DNA of 64,000 bases, from the NCBI GenBank assembly GCA_029204225.1, contig CM055102.1:48642870-48706869 (forward strand), given 5' to 3'. Made by a program: the position numbers and the translations under genes. The DNA comes from Diphasiastrum complanatum. Taxonomy: Eukaryota > Streptophyta > Lycopodiopsida > Lycopodiales > Lycopodiaceae. This document shows positions 1 through 10,245 of this stretch, one piece after another (position 1 is the first letter of the stretch; every line of letters starts with the position of its first letter). Below the pieces are notes generated by a model. That model saw nothing but the letters and a program-made list of their open reading frames with translations, was not told the DNA's origin and did no database searches.

Positions 1-126
1 AAAGATCCCTTGGTATAAACCACGGTATGTTACAGAATGTAAATGGATCTCACTTTTGAAAATTGTTGTCTATAAGCACATTGAATTCCATTTTCTATCA
101 ACAATAGTTGCCATATCCACAAGTGA
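1..126. other. Flank left of the inverted-repeat element
   Basis: AT-rich sequence outside the left inverted repeat. I see no gene in it. It shows no similarity to the flank right of 13464, and I find no convincing target-site duplication between the two flanks. Confidence 0.4.
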
Positions 127-161
127 CATTAGAGGAGTTCTCAATATCAAAAAGACCCTTT
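127..161 (+). repeat. Left terminal inverted repeat, 35 bp
   Basis: It begins CATTAGAGGAGTTCTC and ends GACCCTTT. It is a perfect reverse complement of 13430-13464, and the match stops abruptly on both sides. Confidence 0.85.
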
Positions 162-389
162 GTAAAGATACTTTTATTTTTTTTCTTTAGTTTCGACCGT
201 CACTAGGCCCAATCAAAATGCACATATTTGAAATCTATGTAACGTAGTTAAAATTAACTGAGAAATAAAAATGCAATATAGAAAACTTTGAAATTTTTGT
301 CCAGGCAGCATGGACGTATCCCATTGGTTTCTTTTTCTTGCCCGACACATGCTAATCTGCCTGACGTCAATACCTCAAGTTAAATTTGC

Positions 390-1615
390 TTGACTATGCT
401 GGTTAGTATAGGTATACGCAGTAACTATGACTATGTTGGCATTCACATTAGATTAAATGTGATACGAAAAATTGAAATTAAGTATAATGTCAGAGAGATT
501 TTTGACGCCCAAGCTTTGAAAATAACAATGGCAAGGAGACCGAGATCTACAATCGAGTCTGTGATTTTTTACAATGAGAAAGATGAAGGTGATAACTGGA
601 AGCCAATAAAATATACGAAGAATTCATGGGTATTGCTGCATCCATCATCAAAGGGCAATTTTCGACAAAAGAAAAGAGCAAAAATGACTTACAAATCTTA
701 TTGGAAAGCAAAAATTTTGGAGTTTAAGACTACCCCAGGAGGTCAATCGATATCAGAAGTATTAGTACAACATGTATATATGCATTCATAAATCAAAGTA
801 CATGATATCAATCTTCATGATCATCAAAAATGTAATTGTAAGTATATCAAAACATATGCACTCTACAACAATCATAGGTGATTTTCTTTATTGATGCTCT
901 TCAGATTATGATTTAAATGCCTCAACATTGTTGTTTTCTTTCAGATTTATATCCATCATGCATAAGTGAATCGGAGCCCGCACAATCACTTGTAGGAATA
1001 TTAGACGTGATTCACTCTGATGTTGGAAAGCTACAATACAGAGGAAGAAGTCCAAAGGAACTTGCAGATTGGGGTATCTATTTTTATGAATCTTTATATA
1101 CACCACAAATAGATGTAGGTTTTGGCAAGCTCGAAGCTATTCCATTGCCTAGTTTTTAAAGTGATGAGTGGACTACTCCTGATAGTATTGTTTCCGAATC
1201 CTTGAGATGCAAGCTACTCATTGATATTAGAAATGCTATGAAGATAAAGCACAGGCTCGAAAATTGTCCACCTAAGTTGGTTTATCTCATTACATATATT
1301 TGTTGATTACATATATGCAGGATTAAAAAGTCCTCAATGATCTTTCATTATCATATCGAAAAGCAAATGCTCAGTCTCACATTTAGCTACCAGAGATACA
1401 AGAAAATTGAAGGTACATGGCTACCACTAGATCAAGACTTTGAACTAAATGGTCACACAAACCGAATGGAGATAAGCATTATCTACAATGAGGAATATTT
1501 GACTATGGTTGAGGTGGAAGAGCATTGGAAGCTTGATTTTATCAGAACAGAGCTCATGCTATTACAAACCAATCTACCAACATGTTTCAGATTTATCATC
1601 AACGGAAGACTGTGA
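390..1615 (+). pseudogene. Decayed gene, possible BAH-domain protein
   Basis: Three coding stretches lie in order: about 390-791, 946-1280 (after a TTTCTTTCAG acceptor) and 1321-1615 (after an ATATATGCAG acceptor). The first ends with a block around WVLLHPSSK, YWKAKILEF and VLVQHVYMHS. The second continues with SLVGILDVIHSDVGKLQ. The pattern of a hydrophobic strand, an 'xAKILEF' strand, a valine-rich strand and then a Ser/His 'DVIH' segment resembles BAH domains, which bind histone tails or nucleosomes. This is inference from motif order only. The second stretch has an in-frame TAA at 1157-1159, and the first junction does not keep phase, so the copy is broken or my splice guess is wrong. The gene is convergent with the H3/ULP1-like gene downstream. 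Alternative: an unrelated accessory protein of the transposon. Confidence 0.4.
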
Positions 1616-1910
1616 AAAAGACGGGAGCTGATAACATGCTACAAAAATCTACCTACAACAATCACCATTGTGGGAGAACATAGTTTCAAATAAACTTTAG
1701 TATACACACTTTCATTCAATAAATGAAAGCCCAAGTTGGGCATCAGTACATGTATTTTGTGCTCCCAAATTCATAAAATGGAACAGCATTTGATATATCG
1801 ATGTATATTTATCTATGAATTCTATACATGTGCAATCTATTTCTATTCTATGCTATCTGTATGTGTTCTAATCTTAATTTAGTATAACTACATCATCCTT
1901 TGCACCATCA
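1616..1910. other. Convergent intergenic spacer of the transposon
   Basis: This is the AT-rich space between the 3' ends of the two convergent genes. It contains AATAAA-like signals (for example near 1718) that could serve for polyadenylation. I see no coding signal. Confidence 0.4.
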
Positions 1911-2680
1911 TCAACAACGGGAGCTAGCCAGTATTCTCAGAATAATTTCTTGTCTAAATCTGTACACTTGGCTTGATGTGTACTCAGGAAGTGTAAACTG
2001 CAAGATAGAACATTCATGTATTATTAATGGCTAAAAACATCAACAAAATAAAAAACTAATCATCATTCTAAAAATAAGAATAAACAAAATTTATTACCTT
2101 AGAAATATCAACATATTCTTGAAGGTTGAACCACTCAAAAAATAACTTTGCATTGTATAATGTATACCACCCACAGCTAAATGAATCATTTTGCTGGGGT
2201 GATTGCAAAAAAATTCAGCACATAAGAAATCAATTATGAAACAGAATGAATTAGAATGAAACAAATACATTAGAATACTGATTTCAAACTAACAATCTGC
2301 CAGTCCACGAAATGGGGATCATTTGTAGGAATATATTTACTTAAATATGGAAGGTATATATCTACATCCTTATGCGTATTGCTCGTCGAGTTCATCTTGA
2401 CACAAAAACCTTTAATAGTATTATCTACAGATTCCTTAATAGAGATCGAGTTTAAACTCCAGTGGTCACTGCAAAATAAGATTGAAATTTCTTTAGCTGC
2501 AATTCTGAGAACAATTTCAATTGACAATGCCAATGATAAGACATTAAACAACAAGAAGCATTTAATATATCTTACTTGGTATGATAATTGATGAGCAAGT
2601 ATTTTGTTGCTGGTGTGAATCCACTAGTCAGACACTATGACAATGTGTCATTATTCTCCTTGAAGGCCCGGACTCTATCA
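1911..2680 (-). pseudogene. ULP1-like (C48) cysteine protease exons of the H3-like gene
   Basis: Reading on the minus strand there are four exons: about 2680-2576 (donor CCAA|GTAAG), 2468-2294 (acceptor TTTTGCAG, donor ATT|GTTAGT), 2193-about 2100 (acceptor CACCCCAG, donor AAG|GTAATA) and 1997-1911 (acceptor TATCTTGCAG), ending in TGA. The three introns are phase-consistent. The ULP1 catalytic set is visible: His in DHWSL (2462-2464), an Asp about 13 residues later in ESVDN (2423-2425), Gln and Cys in QNDSFSCGWY (Gln 2191-2193, Cys 2173-2175). The strand before the His reads KYLLINYHTN. ULP1-family proteases remove SUMO, and transposon-borne relatives occur in plants. An in-frame TAG lies in the first exon, and the frame shifts by one relative to the H3-like part upstream. 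No space for a separate promoter lies between them, so the two were probably one protein. Confidence 0.7.
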
Positions 2681-3509
2681 CAGGATCACTGATAGAAGCT
2701 CGTCTGCCTTTGAGATCCAAACAATCAAGAACTCTATAATTTATACTAAAGTCAAGTTCATCTAGTCTAAAACAAAATGGAGTACCAATTGTATCTATAG
2801 CATCAGATATGTCCTTCTCAAATTTAAGATAATAATCGAAATCTATATATGTATAAAGATTTGAAGGAGGAGGAGCAGGTGGATGTGTAGTATCTACAAG
2901 AATTACAGGGGTATCTAAAAGAGATGTATCTATATTTACAACATTATCAAAAGCAGCGTTATCTACAATTGATTCCGGGTTAGGCTTCACAGATTCTGTG
3001 GTGTCTACCCTCCTTACTTTCTTCGGAGCTCTCTTGGGGGCTGCCTGCTTCCTAGGACGCTTGGTAGGAAGATCAGTTCTATATAGAGGAGTTGGTCTGG
3101 GAGCAGCAGGCTGAGATACGTGTAACTTACAAAACCCCTCCCTCATTCTCATCAGTAGTTGAAAATCCTTGGGCATTATGGTAACTCTCTTGGAATGAAT
3201 TGCAAGCAAAAATGAATTTTCAGAAAAAAGGCTCATATAATTTTCGGCAGCTTCCTGAAGGCACTGAAGAGCACTGGGTGTGAATCTAACCAGCTGTACA
3301 AGATCATTTCTAGTTATGTTTCAGACAACACGGTAGAATGGAGCTCTGGGAATCAACAGAGCGGTCGATCTCTGATACTTACATATTTCAAAGAGCCACC
3401 TGCTGCGGTTGTGCGTTCTAGGTCTAGCGGGATGTGTAATGGCAACCGCAGGAGCTGAGGACGAGCCAGCAGAGAAGAAGTCCCTCCTTCTCTGCTTTCT
3501 CCTATCCAT
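2628..3509 (-). pseudogene. Histone H3/CENH3-like domain protein with basic linker
   Basis: The reading frame opens with MDRRKQRRRDFF, an echo of the H3 tail pattern R-x-K-Q-x-x-R. Then come the equivalents of helix alpha-N (FEICKYQRSTALLI), PRAPFYRVV, an in-frame TGA (3321-3323), loop 1 (NITRNDLVQLVRFTPSAL), helix alpha-2 (QCLQEAAENYMSLFSENS) and alpha-3 (LLAIHSKRVTIMPKDFQL). The histone fold spans roughly residues 32-126. TGA stands where H3 has Arg before 'EIAQ', so CGA to TGA is the simple explanation. Loop 1 is one residue longer than in canonical H3 and the PRAPF / LQEAAE wording leans toward centromeric H3 (CENH3). The H3 cysteine before 'AIH' is Leu. Beyond the fold is a proline- and lysine-rich linker (KRPRKQAAPKRAPKKVRR, a likely nuclear signal), then an acidic stretch leading into the ULP1-like exons. 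It is an extended histone variant carried by a mobile element, not an ordinary H3 gene. Confidence 0.8.
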
Positions 3510-4344
3510 GGAAGTGTACTATGGGATATCGGACTTGTGCGTGACGACTAGGATGAGCAGGGAAGGACTATAAAGCCCTCGTAGAGGACCGATACGTACG
3601 GACAGAATGTACGGTATATCGGATCTGTGCGAGCCGAATATCAGAGAGATAGATTAGTATAGAAGAGAGGCGCACACGTGCAATATGAGGAGACACGTAG
3701 GTAGATGTATCGGACCTGTGTGCATGGAAGGCGGTAGGCAGAATATCGATTGTGGAGGAGGCGCACAAGTGTGATATGTGGAGCGAAAAAAAAAGTGAAA
3801 TAAATTCATTGAAGTTTGTGATTTTATATCGCGGTTCGCACATGCAAAAGAACTCCCTGTCACATGTGTGGGACTTGTACAGTCAAATGCGAGAGCGACA
3901 CGTGTCAGGCTATCAGTTTACATGTGTGGGATTTGTACGGGCAAATGTGAGAGCGACATGCGTTGTCGAACAAACGAATGAACATGAGACATGTGTACAG
4001 GTGTCATTTCACATGTGTCCAGGTTTCACCTCACACGTGCCAGTGCCTGTAGTCCAATCAAAAGTAGACACGTTTCCATTGACTGTTGACCACACGTGTG
4101 AAAATTTAGTATAAATGGCACGAAACTCGATTAATTTTTTACTTTTTTTGTTCTCGAAATTCACGGCATATCGCTCTTGTGCGTGCACATTGTTGTCCAT
4201 TTGTTTGCAACGATACCTACTTGTGCACAAGTGCAATATTCAATATCTACCTGCTGTACATATCCCTCTTGTGCACGATCTTGAGAGTTAGTTTTCATTC
4301 AATTGTTCTCCCTCGCGCACAAGTGCGATATCTACATTAGTTCC
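3510..4344. promoter_or_regulatory. Divergent promoter region with repeated GCGCACAAGTGYGATAT-like motif
   Basis: This region lies between the divergent H3-like (-) and acidic-protein (+) genes. At least eight related sites occur in both orientations: 3526-3540, 3616-3633, 3670-3686, 3708-3723, 3761-3777, 4168-4183, 4223-4239, 4259-4276 and 4315-4331. The two best are 3761-3777 and 4315-4331, which differ at one base. A direct repeat of about 50 bp (3859-3913 and 3919-3965) and several CACGTG or CACATGTG cores lie between them. The layout suggests a shared bidirectional promoter, or binding sites for a protein encoded by the element. Confidence 0.6.
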
Positions 4345-5050
4345 ATGGCCTCTTCCTCAGGATCTTCACGAGATTCAAGCCTGAGTTCATTTTTTTACTG
4401 AATTGGGACTACTGAAAATCTAGACTACTTCCACAACCTATTTAGGCCATATCTACATGTTTTCAAGACTGCACAACCAAATTCTGATGTATTTTATGAA
4501 CATTATGTTAGATTCAAAGATATACTTAGTAAGCATGTTTTCTCCATAGGTTCACTCCAGTACATGCATTATACTGATCTTGTTCATTTCTTCCCAGCTT
4601 TCAAACATAGACTAGATAGAATGTTCACCAAATTGTTTGATCTTTTCAAAAGCAATTCAATGTGTCCTTATTGCAACAAGAAATGTCGATTGGTTGAATA
4701 TCATAGTGGTTTCGTACTTTTCCTACTAGTTCAGATCCCAGATGATGAAAAAGTTTCTAATGCTGACCCTCCTATGGCATCAACCTCTGTTCAGTCAGCT
4801 ATTAAGGATATCAGTCACTTTCTTATCGACACCCCTGATAAGGAAAGTGACTTTATTGATGTAAATACTGATGTTCTCCAGGATTCTTTTATTGGCCAAA
4901 ATACATCTGCTAATGAATTGATCCCTATAGAGGAGTCTAAATGTCTTTTCAATTTGCCTATATATTATATTGATGACGATGAATATTTTACTACTGTTGA
5001 TTTATGTAAATTTTTTGACTATTGTGAAGATGAGGTTCTGTGTTTATTAT

Positions 5051-5586
5051 TGTCATGTGCCAAATCTAAGCAAATAGCAATTACAATGGAAGTAAAGCTA
5101 AGAGCAAGAAAAGTACAAAGCATTCAAGATAGCATATCCACAGAAAGCTAAAAACAATGAGATCTCAATGGAATCACATTAGCAATGAAAAGAAGAGTAC
5201 AAAGCAATGTAAATGAGCATGGATTCATGTAGATAGGGCACAAGACACCTAGCAATGGAGATCCCTATGGCTCACATTCACAAGGAAGCTAGAAGCTCTC
5301 ACTTGCAAATGAGCCAAAAGATTCACACAATGATGTCTCTTGCCTAGTTATAGACAATGCTCTTACTTAACTAAACATAATTATCTTAAAGGATAGTTAG
5401 CCCTTGTTAAGTATTATTCAAACTACATTGGGCCCTTGTTGGCCTATTATCCTTATTAATTACTTTGGAGGGCCTAAAGAGGGAACCGCCTTGTTATTAA
5501 GGCTAATAGCTCCTTTTGGGCCTTCAAAGCTTACAATGGATATTATATTGCTTTGAAAAGCATTGATGTACTAAAAGTACATGACA
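5051..5586 (-). repeat. 3' LTR of nested retrotransposon (536 bp)
   Basis: It is bounded by TGTCATG and CATGACA and aligned to 8802-9293. It keeps about 40 bp (around 5345-5390) that the other LTR lacks. Confidence 0.92.
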
Positions 5587-5592
5587 CTCCCC

Positions 5593-7612
5593 CTACTTAA
5601 ACATTTTTGTCCTAAAAAATAAAGATGCTTGTTTGATCAGCTTGGTCACCTCGGTTAAGTAGTTATGATGGAGGATGTGCCGTCGTAGAAAAATTACTGC
5701 TTCATTACAGATCCATAGCTGTCGAATTGAATCCATTTTGTTAGCTTCAGACTGTAATTCTTGCTCCCATGAAGAATAAAAGATGGCCGAAGAAGAGATG
5801 GATGAAACACCATATTGTTTTTTTGACAATCAAATCACAATATCCTCGTTTGTCTGTTTCTTCGACATCGTAATAAATTGGATGATCTATCCAATTCCTT
5901 TAGGATCATATTTTGCATTGCATCTGGCTGCGCTGGTCTAAAAATTTTGTCATGTTGTTGGGTGGTCACTTTGTTGTTCAATCTAAATGCTTCAATGATA
6001 ACCATAAGCCTTGCATCTGAACTGCAAAGATTCTGCATGAAGGAATTATTGGCATAATCAATCCCAACTTAGGGACTAATATGCTTTGATTGATCATCTT
6101 TGAAAATGATAAATGATATTCTGGATGGATTTTCATTTCCAAGGATATTGAGTGAATGAGATGCTTTCAAAGAGTAATGATATCCCTTTCACTCTAAGTC
6201 TTTACGAAAAATCTTTCGTAGGTTAGATCATCATGCTCAAAAATATTGATATTGCAAAGATTTTGAACCACAAACTGGAAAGTGTGATATAATGGATCTT
6301 TGATTGTTTGTTCCATCTCATAGCTAAGACAATTTCCAGCTTGTGTAATACAAGTTTCATCACATTTCGTTGTGCACTCTATACTGAATGTGAAACATTC
6401 ATATAGATCAGTTGTATCCTTGTCTGTTAATCCCATTTCACAAGATGTTTCAGACAAGTTTTTTGGTTGAATGTGATGTGATAATTCTAGTGATCTCAAG
6501 GAAGATATGGTCCTTGAGTGATTTGCCCTATTGACAACTTCTTTGTCTAAATTGGCCCTTGTACTGCTCAATTGAAGATCAATATTGAAGACAAAAATAT
6601 TGTCCTCATAATCCTCCGCATCATGTTTGTTGTCCTCAGTTGATTTTTGATGTCCTTGCATCGACATTATATTTACAATTGGAATTTTTTGGGTCGATTC
6701 AAATTGGGAATTACATTTATGTTGTCGATCTTGTGTACATTCTATAGCACTGCATTAATGTTGATTGTCCATTTTCCGTGAATTCAATGGGAATCAAGAG
6801 CTGTTGATGAAATTGGCTGATCCATCTATATTTTAATAGGCTTTTTCATCATTGGTAACTGCTTTTCCTCGTCAAATTGCACTTCTGGTTCATCCTCTGA
6901 TAATCTTGATGAAGAATCATCATATCCACTTGAATTCGTTTCCTACATTGGATCTTCCATACCAGGCATTTCCTCTTGATCACTACCATTTTGATTCCCA
7001 AGGCATGATTGTAGCAAGTTCCCAATGACTGTTCCCTCAGAATCAATATCAATGTGCTCTCCTTGATTTGAGTCCTGACTTACATAATCAGATTGTTCAT
7101 CATCCTCAAAATGTTGGATCCTTGAAACTTCACCTCTTTGTTGGACATTTTGATGAACATTCGTTGGCACACCTGTAGCTGCTATAGATTGTTGTGCTCG
7201 TTGTTCCAACGTTTCCTTGTTATTTCCAAGTCCAACCGGATATCCAGTATGACTCTGTAATACTTGTTTTCCCTTGTCCATTTCAATTCTCTAAACATCT
7301 TGAAAAGATTTTACATTTTGTGATGGAGACGGTAGTTGGAACGATGTACATGGCTCATTACCTCTTTGATCAGGTCCCGCAATTTTGTCTTGTCCACCAG
7401 ATAGGCTAGCAAACAATCTTTCTCATTTCGCCTCGTCAGCTTGCCGATCTTGTTTCATTTTCCGCAACATTCCAACTATCAGATCTTGTGTGGCCTACAA
7501 TTTACTTAATATGTTCCCTTGTTTGTTCGAAACTTGTGGTTCTTCCACCACTTCTTCAGTAGGGTTCAATTGTCAATTGAATAATAGTAATGATGAATTA
7601 CAATGGGTATGA
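5593..7612 (-). pseudogene. Degenerate gag/pol remnants of nested LTR element
   Basis: Broken minus-strand frames occur at 7612-6943 (a Gln/Asn-rich gag-like N-terminal region with acidic runs, interrupted by stops), 6667-6194, 6038-5835 and 5829-5593. The last ends near FFRTKMFK just before the polypurine tract, a position and wording reminiscent of the end of Ty3/gypsy pol. No catalytic motif of protease, RT or integrase is recognisable. The assignment to gypsy rather than copia is weak. Confidence 0.4.
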
Positions 7613-8801
7613 GGAGTGGCATTATTGATTGTGCTATTCTGTATGCAACGTTGCATAAGAGATGACGATTGTTCAAGTTGGCACGTAGGACTCATGTACC
7701 ACAGTGCGTGCTCACCATCTTGTGAATTGCGATGATGTTTTGATTGTCGTGAATATAGCTCATCATCACTATAACTACTATAAAAACCGCCATCAATATT
7801 AGATTGATTTGACTGGTATGGCTCATGGTTTTTATTTTGGTCAGAATAGTTTTCATATGAGTCATGTTGCTCATATTGATATGAAGTTATGTAGAGTTAA
7901 AGAATGAAAGGTAAGTTGAATTTAAACAACTTAGAATTAAGGGGTTAAAGAAAAATCAAAATTGAATTGAATAATTTTTTTGGAATCCATGAAACATTCC
8001 TGTGCTCGTAAAAACATAGAAAGAACCATCAAAAATCCAAAAATTGTCGGCAAATTTTTTTTAATCGGTTGCTGTTGTGGTGTAATTTGGGTGCTCGTCA
8101 AAAAAAAAATTGTGACAACAGAATGGATCGTGGTAAAGAGAGAAAAGATAGGGAAACTCTCAACCGACTGTGTTCAAAGAGGTTTTAGTATGCCCTGGGT
8201 CTGGTTCTTGTTCCTTGTATCGATGACACTTTGTGGATGATAGTGTCATTGATGCATAGTGATTCCGTGCAGGCAACAACACAACACTGCCAATTACAAC
8301 GGGCGATGCAGCTATAGATTCTGCTTTAACCGCTTGTAGATTCTTTGTAGAAATGTCATGTTGTCATAACTTTTTGGATATCAATCCAAATGACCTGCCA
8401 TATGGATCAAATTTAAGCTAAAACAATGCTCTGAAATCCTATGGAAAGAAACTTGAAATAAAAACTCAGATCAAATCTTAAAAATTCAAATCAAGTGAAG
8501 GCCAAATTCTAGTCACCTATTTTGATAGCTTTTGGAAAAAGTACAATAACTTTGGCATTTCTTATCCAAATGCCTTGCCAATTGGTGCAAAAGAAAGCTA
8601 CAACAAATCTCTACAGAGGTATTGAATCAAATTGGAATAAAAAAAAAAAATTGAATGTCAAAAATTTGTCTGAACAGAACTGAAAAACTTAAAGTTAAAA
8701 ATTAGCAAAAAGAAAGCTAGAAAAACAATAAACTCATCAAATCTAATGGAATTCTCATAGAATCATCATGAATCATGGATCTGTGCTCTGATACCAAGAA
8801 A
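7613..8801 (-). other. Leader region of nested LTR element
   Basis: This untranslated leader runs between the primer-binding site (about 8786-8797) and the gag-like remnants. It is AT-rich with short meaningless frames. Confidence 0.5.
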
Positions 8802-9293
8802 TGTCATGTGCCAAATCTAAGCAAATAGCAATAACAATGGAAGTAAAGCTAAGAGCAAGAAAAGTACAAAGCATTCAAGATAGCATATCCATAGAAAGCT
8901 AGAAACAATGAGATCTCTATGGAATTACATTAGCAATGAAAAGAAGAGTACAAAGTAATGTAAATGAGCTTGAGTTCATGTAGACTTGGGCACGTGAGAG
9001 CTAGCAAAGGAGATCCCTATGGCTCACATTCACAAGGAGAAAACTAGAAGCTCTCACTTGCAAATGAGCCAAAAGATTCACAAAATGATGTCTTGAGGGA
9101 TAGTTAGCCCTTGTTAAGTATTGTTCAAACTACATTGGGCCCTTGTTGGCCTATTATCCTTATTAATTACATTGGAAGGCCAAAGAAGGGAACCGCCTTG
9201 TTATTAAGGCTAATAGCTCCTTTTGGGCCTTCAAAGCTTACAATGGATATTATATTGCTTTGAAAAGCACTGATGTACTAAAAGTACATGACA
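8802..9293 (-). repeat. 5' LTR of nested retrotransposon (492 bp)
   Basis: Same ends as 5051-5586. It lies next to the tRNA-Met primer-binding site and is therefore the 5' LTR on the minus strand. Confidence 0.92.
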
Positions 9294-10245
9294 ATTATCT
9301 GGCACAATTTTTGAATTCTTCGACTTTGTAGATTTTGAAACAGATGACCTTGTTGCTAAAATTGATTTTGATGATGAGGAGGGACTTATGATCGGTGAAG
9401 AATGTCTGACTAAGACTTTATCAAATATTGTTGAGGATGGGTGAGGCAGACCATCCGATGAAGAATTCACGACATTTCAATCCCAGATGGGCTTCCCTCG
9501 TCCATCATTAATGCATTTCTCTGATGATTTCACTTCAGTACGTGGTCATTATATTGATCATCCTGATCTGGTTGCTGATGATGATGAAGAATGTGTAAGT
9601 GTTTAAAGTTTCTTGTATTAGAATGTTTTTAACCACTGAATGTGTTTTTTCTAGTATATTTCTTATTGTAGGATGCTCTCATAATTGATGATTTTGCTGC
9701 GAGACGAGGTGGTTTCAAGCAACACGCATCCTCGTTCCAGAGGGATAGTGGACTTCGCCACTATCTTAGGTATTTCCTAAAGAATGAGATCTGTATTGCT
9801 CATTCCAAGCTGAGCCCAGTTGGGGAGAGTCTTATAATGGCAGTTAAAGCTTTATCCTTTTACCTAGGAGGACATAAATTTGTTAAGACAAATAAGATCA
9901 TTTTCGTCAAAAGTTCTTATGTTTTGAACATTCTAGGTTTTACTGATGGGAATGTTCCTTTAAGGAGCTCCCATTATTCATTGTATTCCACTTATATTGA
10001 CCTTAGTGTGGAAATAAAGATAATGCACATCTATTAGATGCTTACTCTAGCAGAGAATTTCTTCATGACAATACTGCCATAGAATCTGACACACAAGCTG
10101 ATGATGAATAGTGGACACTTTGTATTTTGTTATAATACAATCAATACATTTACATTGAGTATTTCTCCTCTCTTGTTCAATGAATTTGCAAAGCAATTCT
10201 GAACATGTCATAATTTAATGACAATGATGATCTTCTACTCAGCAA

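Larger units (their letters stand above)
5051..9293 (-). mobile_element. Nested LTR retrotransposon, minus orientation, TSD ATTAT
   Basis: Direct LTRs lie at 5051-5586 and 8802-9293, with 5-bp target duplications ATTAT at 5046-5050 and 9294-9298. The LTR begins TGTCATGTAC and ends CATGACA when read on the minus strand. Just inside the right LTR, the minus strand reads TGGTATCAGAGC (about 8786-8797), the classic initiator-Met tRNA primer-binding site. Just inside the left LTR is a polypurine tract, AGTAGGGGGAG (5587-5597). These fix the minus orientation. The interior is only 3.2 kb with broken ORFs and no recognisable protease, RT or integrase, so this is a non-autonomous or deleted element. 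The LTRs differ by a deletion of about 40 bp and many substitutions, so the insertion is not recent. Confidence 0.93.
4345..10037 (+). pseudogene. Unrecognised acidic transposon protein, split by an LTR retrotransposon
   Basis: Exon 1 runs 4345-5050, is interrupted by the LTR element, and resumes at 9299 (after the second ATTAT) to 9594. The two parts total 1002 nt and stay in one frame when joined. A perfect donor (TGT|GTAAGT, 9595) and an acceptor (TTATTGTAG, ending 9671) give exon 2 at 9672-10037. The product would be about 455 residues: a Ser-rich N terminus, a possible zinc pair CPYCNKKC, a long Asp/Glu-rich middle, and a basic-hydrophobic C-terminal domain around FQRDSGLRHYLRYF and VKALSFYLGGHKF. 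Two in-frame TGA codons (4399-4401, 9442-9444) would become Arg with C at the first base. I do not recognise the family. It is divergent from the H3/ULP1-like gene and convergent with the transposase. Confidence 0.65.

Noticed and set aside
3321-3323. TGA as recoded codon or programmed readthrough in the H3-like gene
   Set aside because: The same TGA/TAG pattern affects several unrelated genes here, and in gag copies the ancestral CGA is visible. Deamination is simpler.
2628-3509. Ordinary host histone H3 pseudogene
   Set aside because: The sequence is too divergent, has a one-residue longer loop 1, keeps a long basic and acidic extension, contains no trace of the canonical tail beyond its start, and lies within the inverted repeats.
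5051-9293. Interpreting the nested element as plus-oriented
   Set aside because: The tRNA-Met primer site and the polypurine tract both read on the minus strand.
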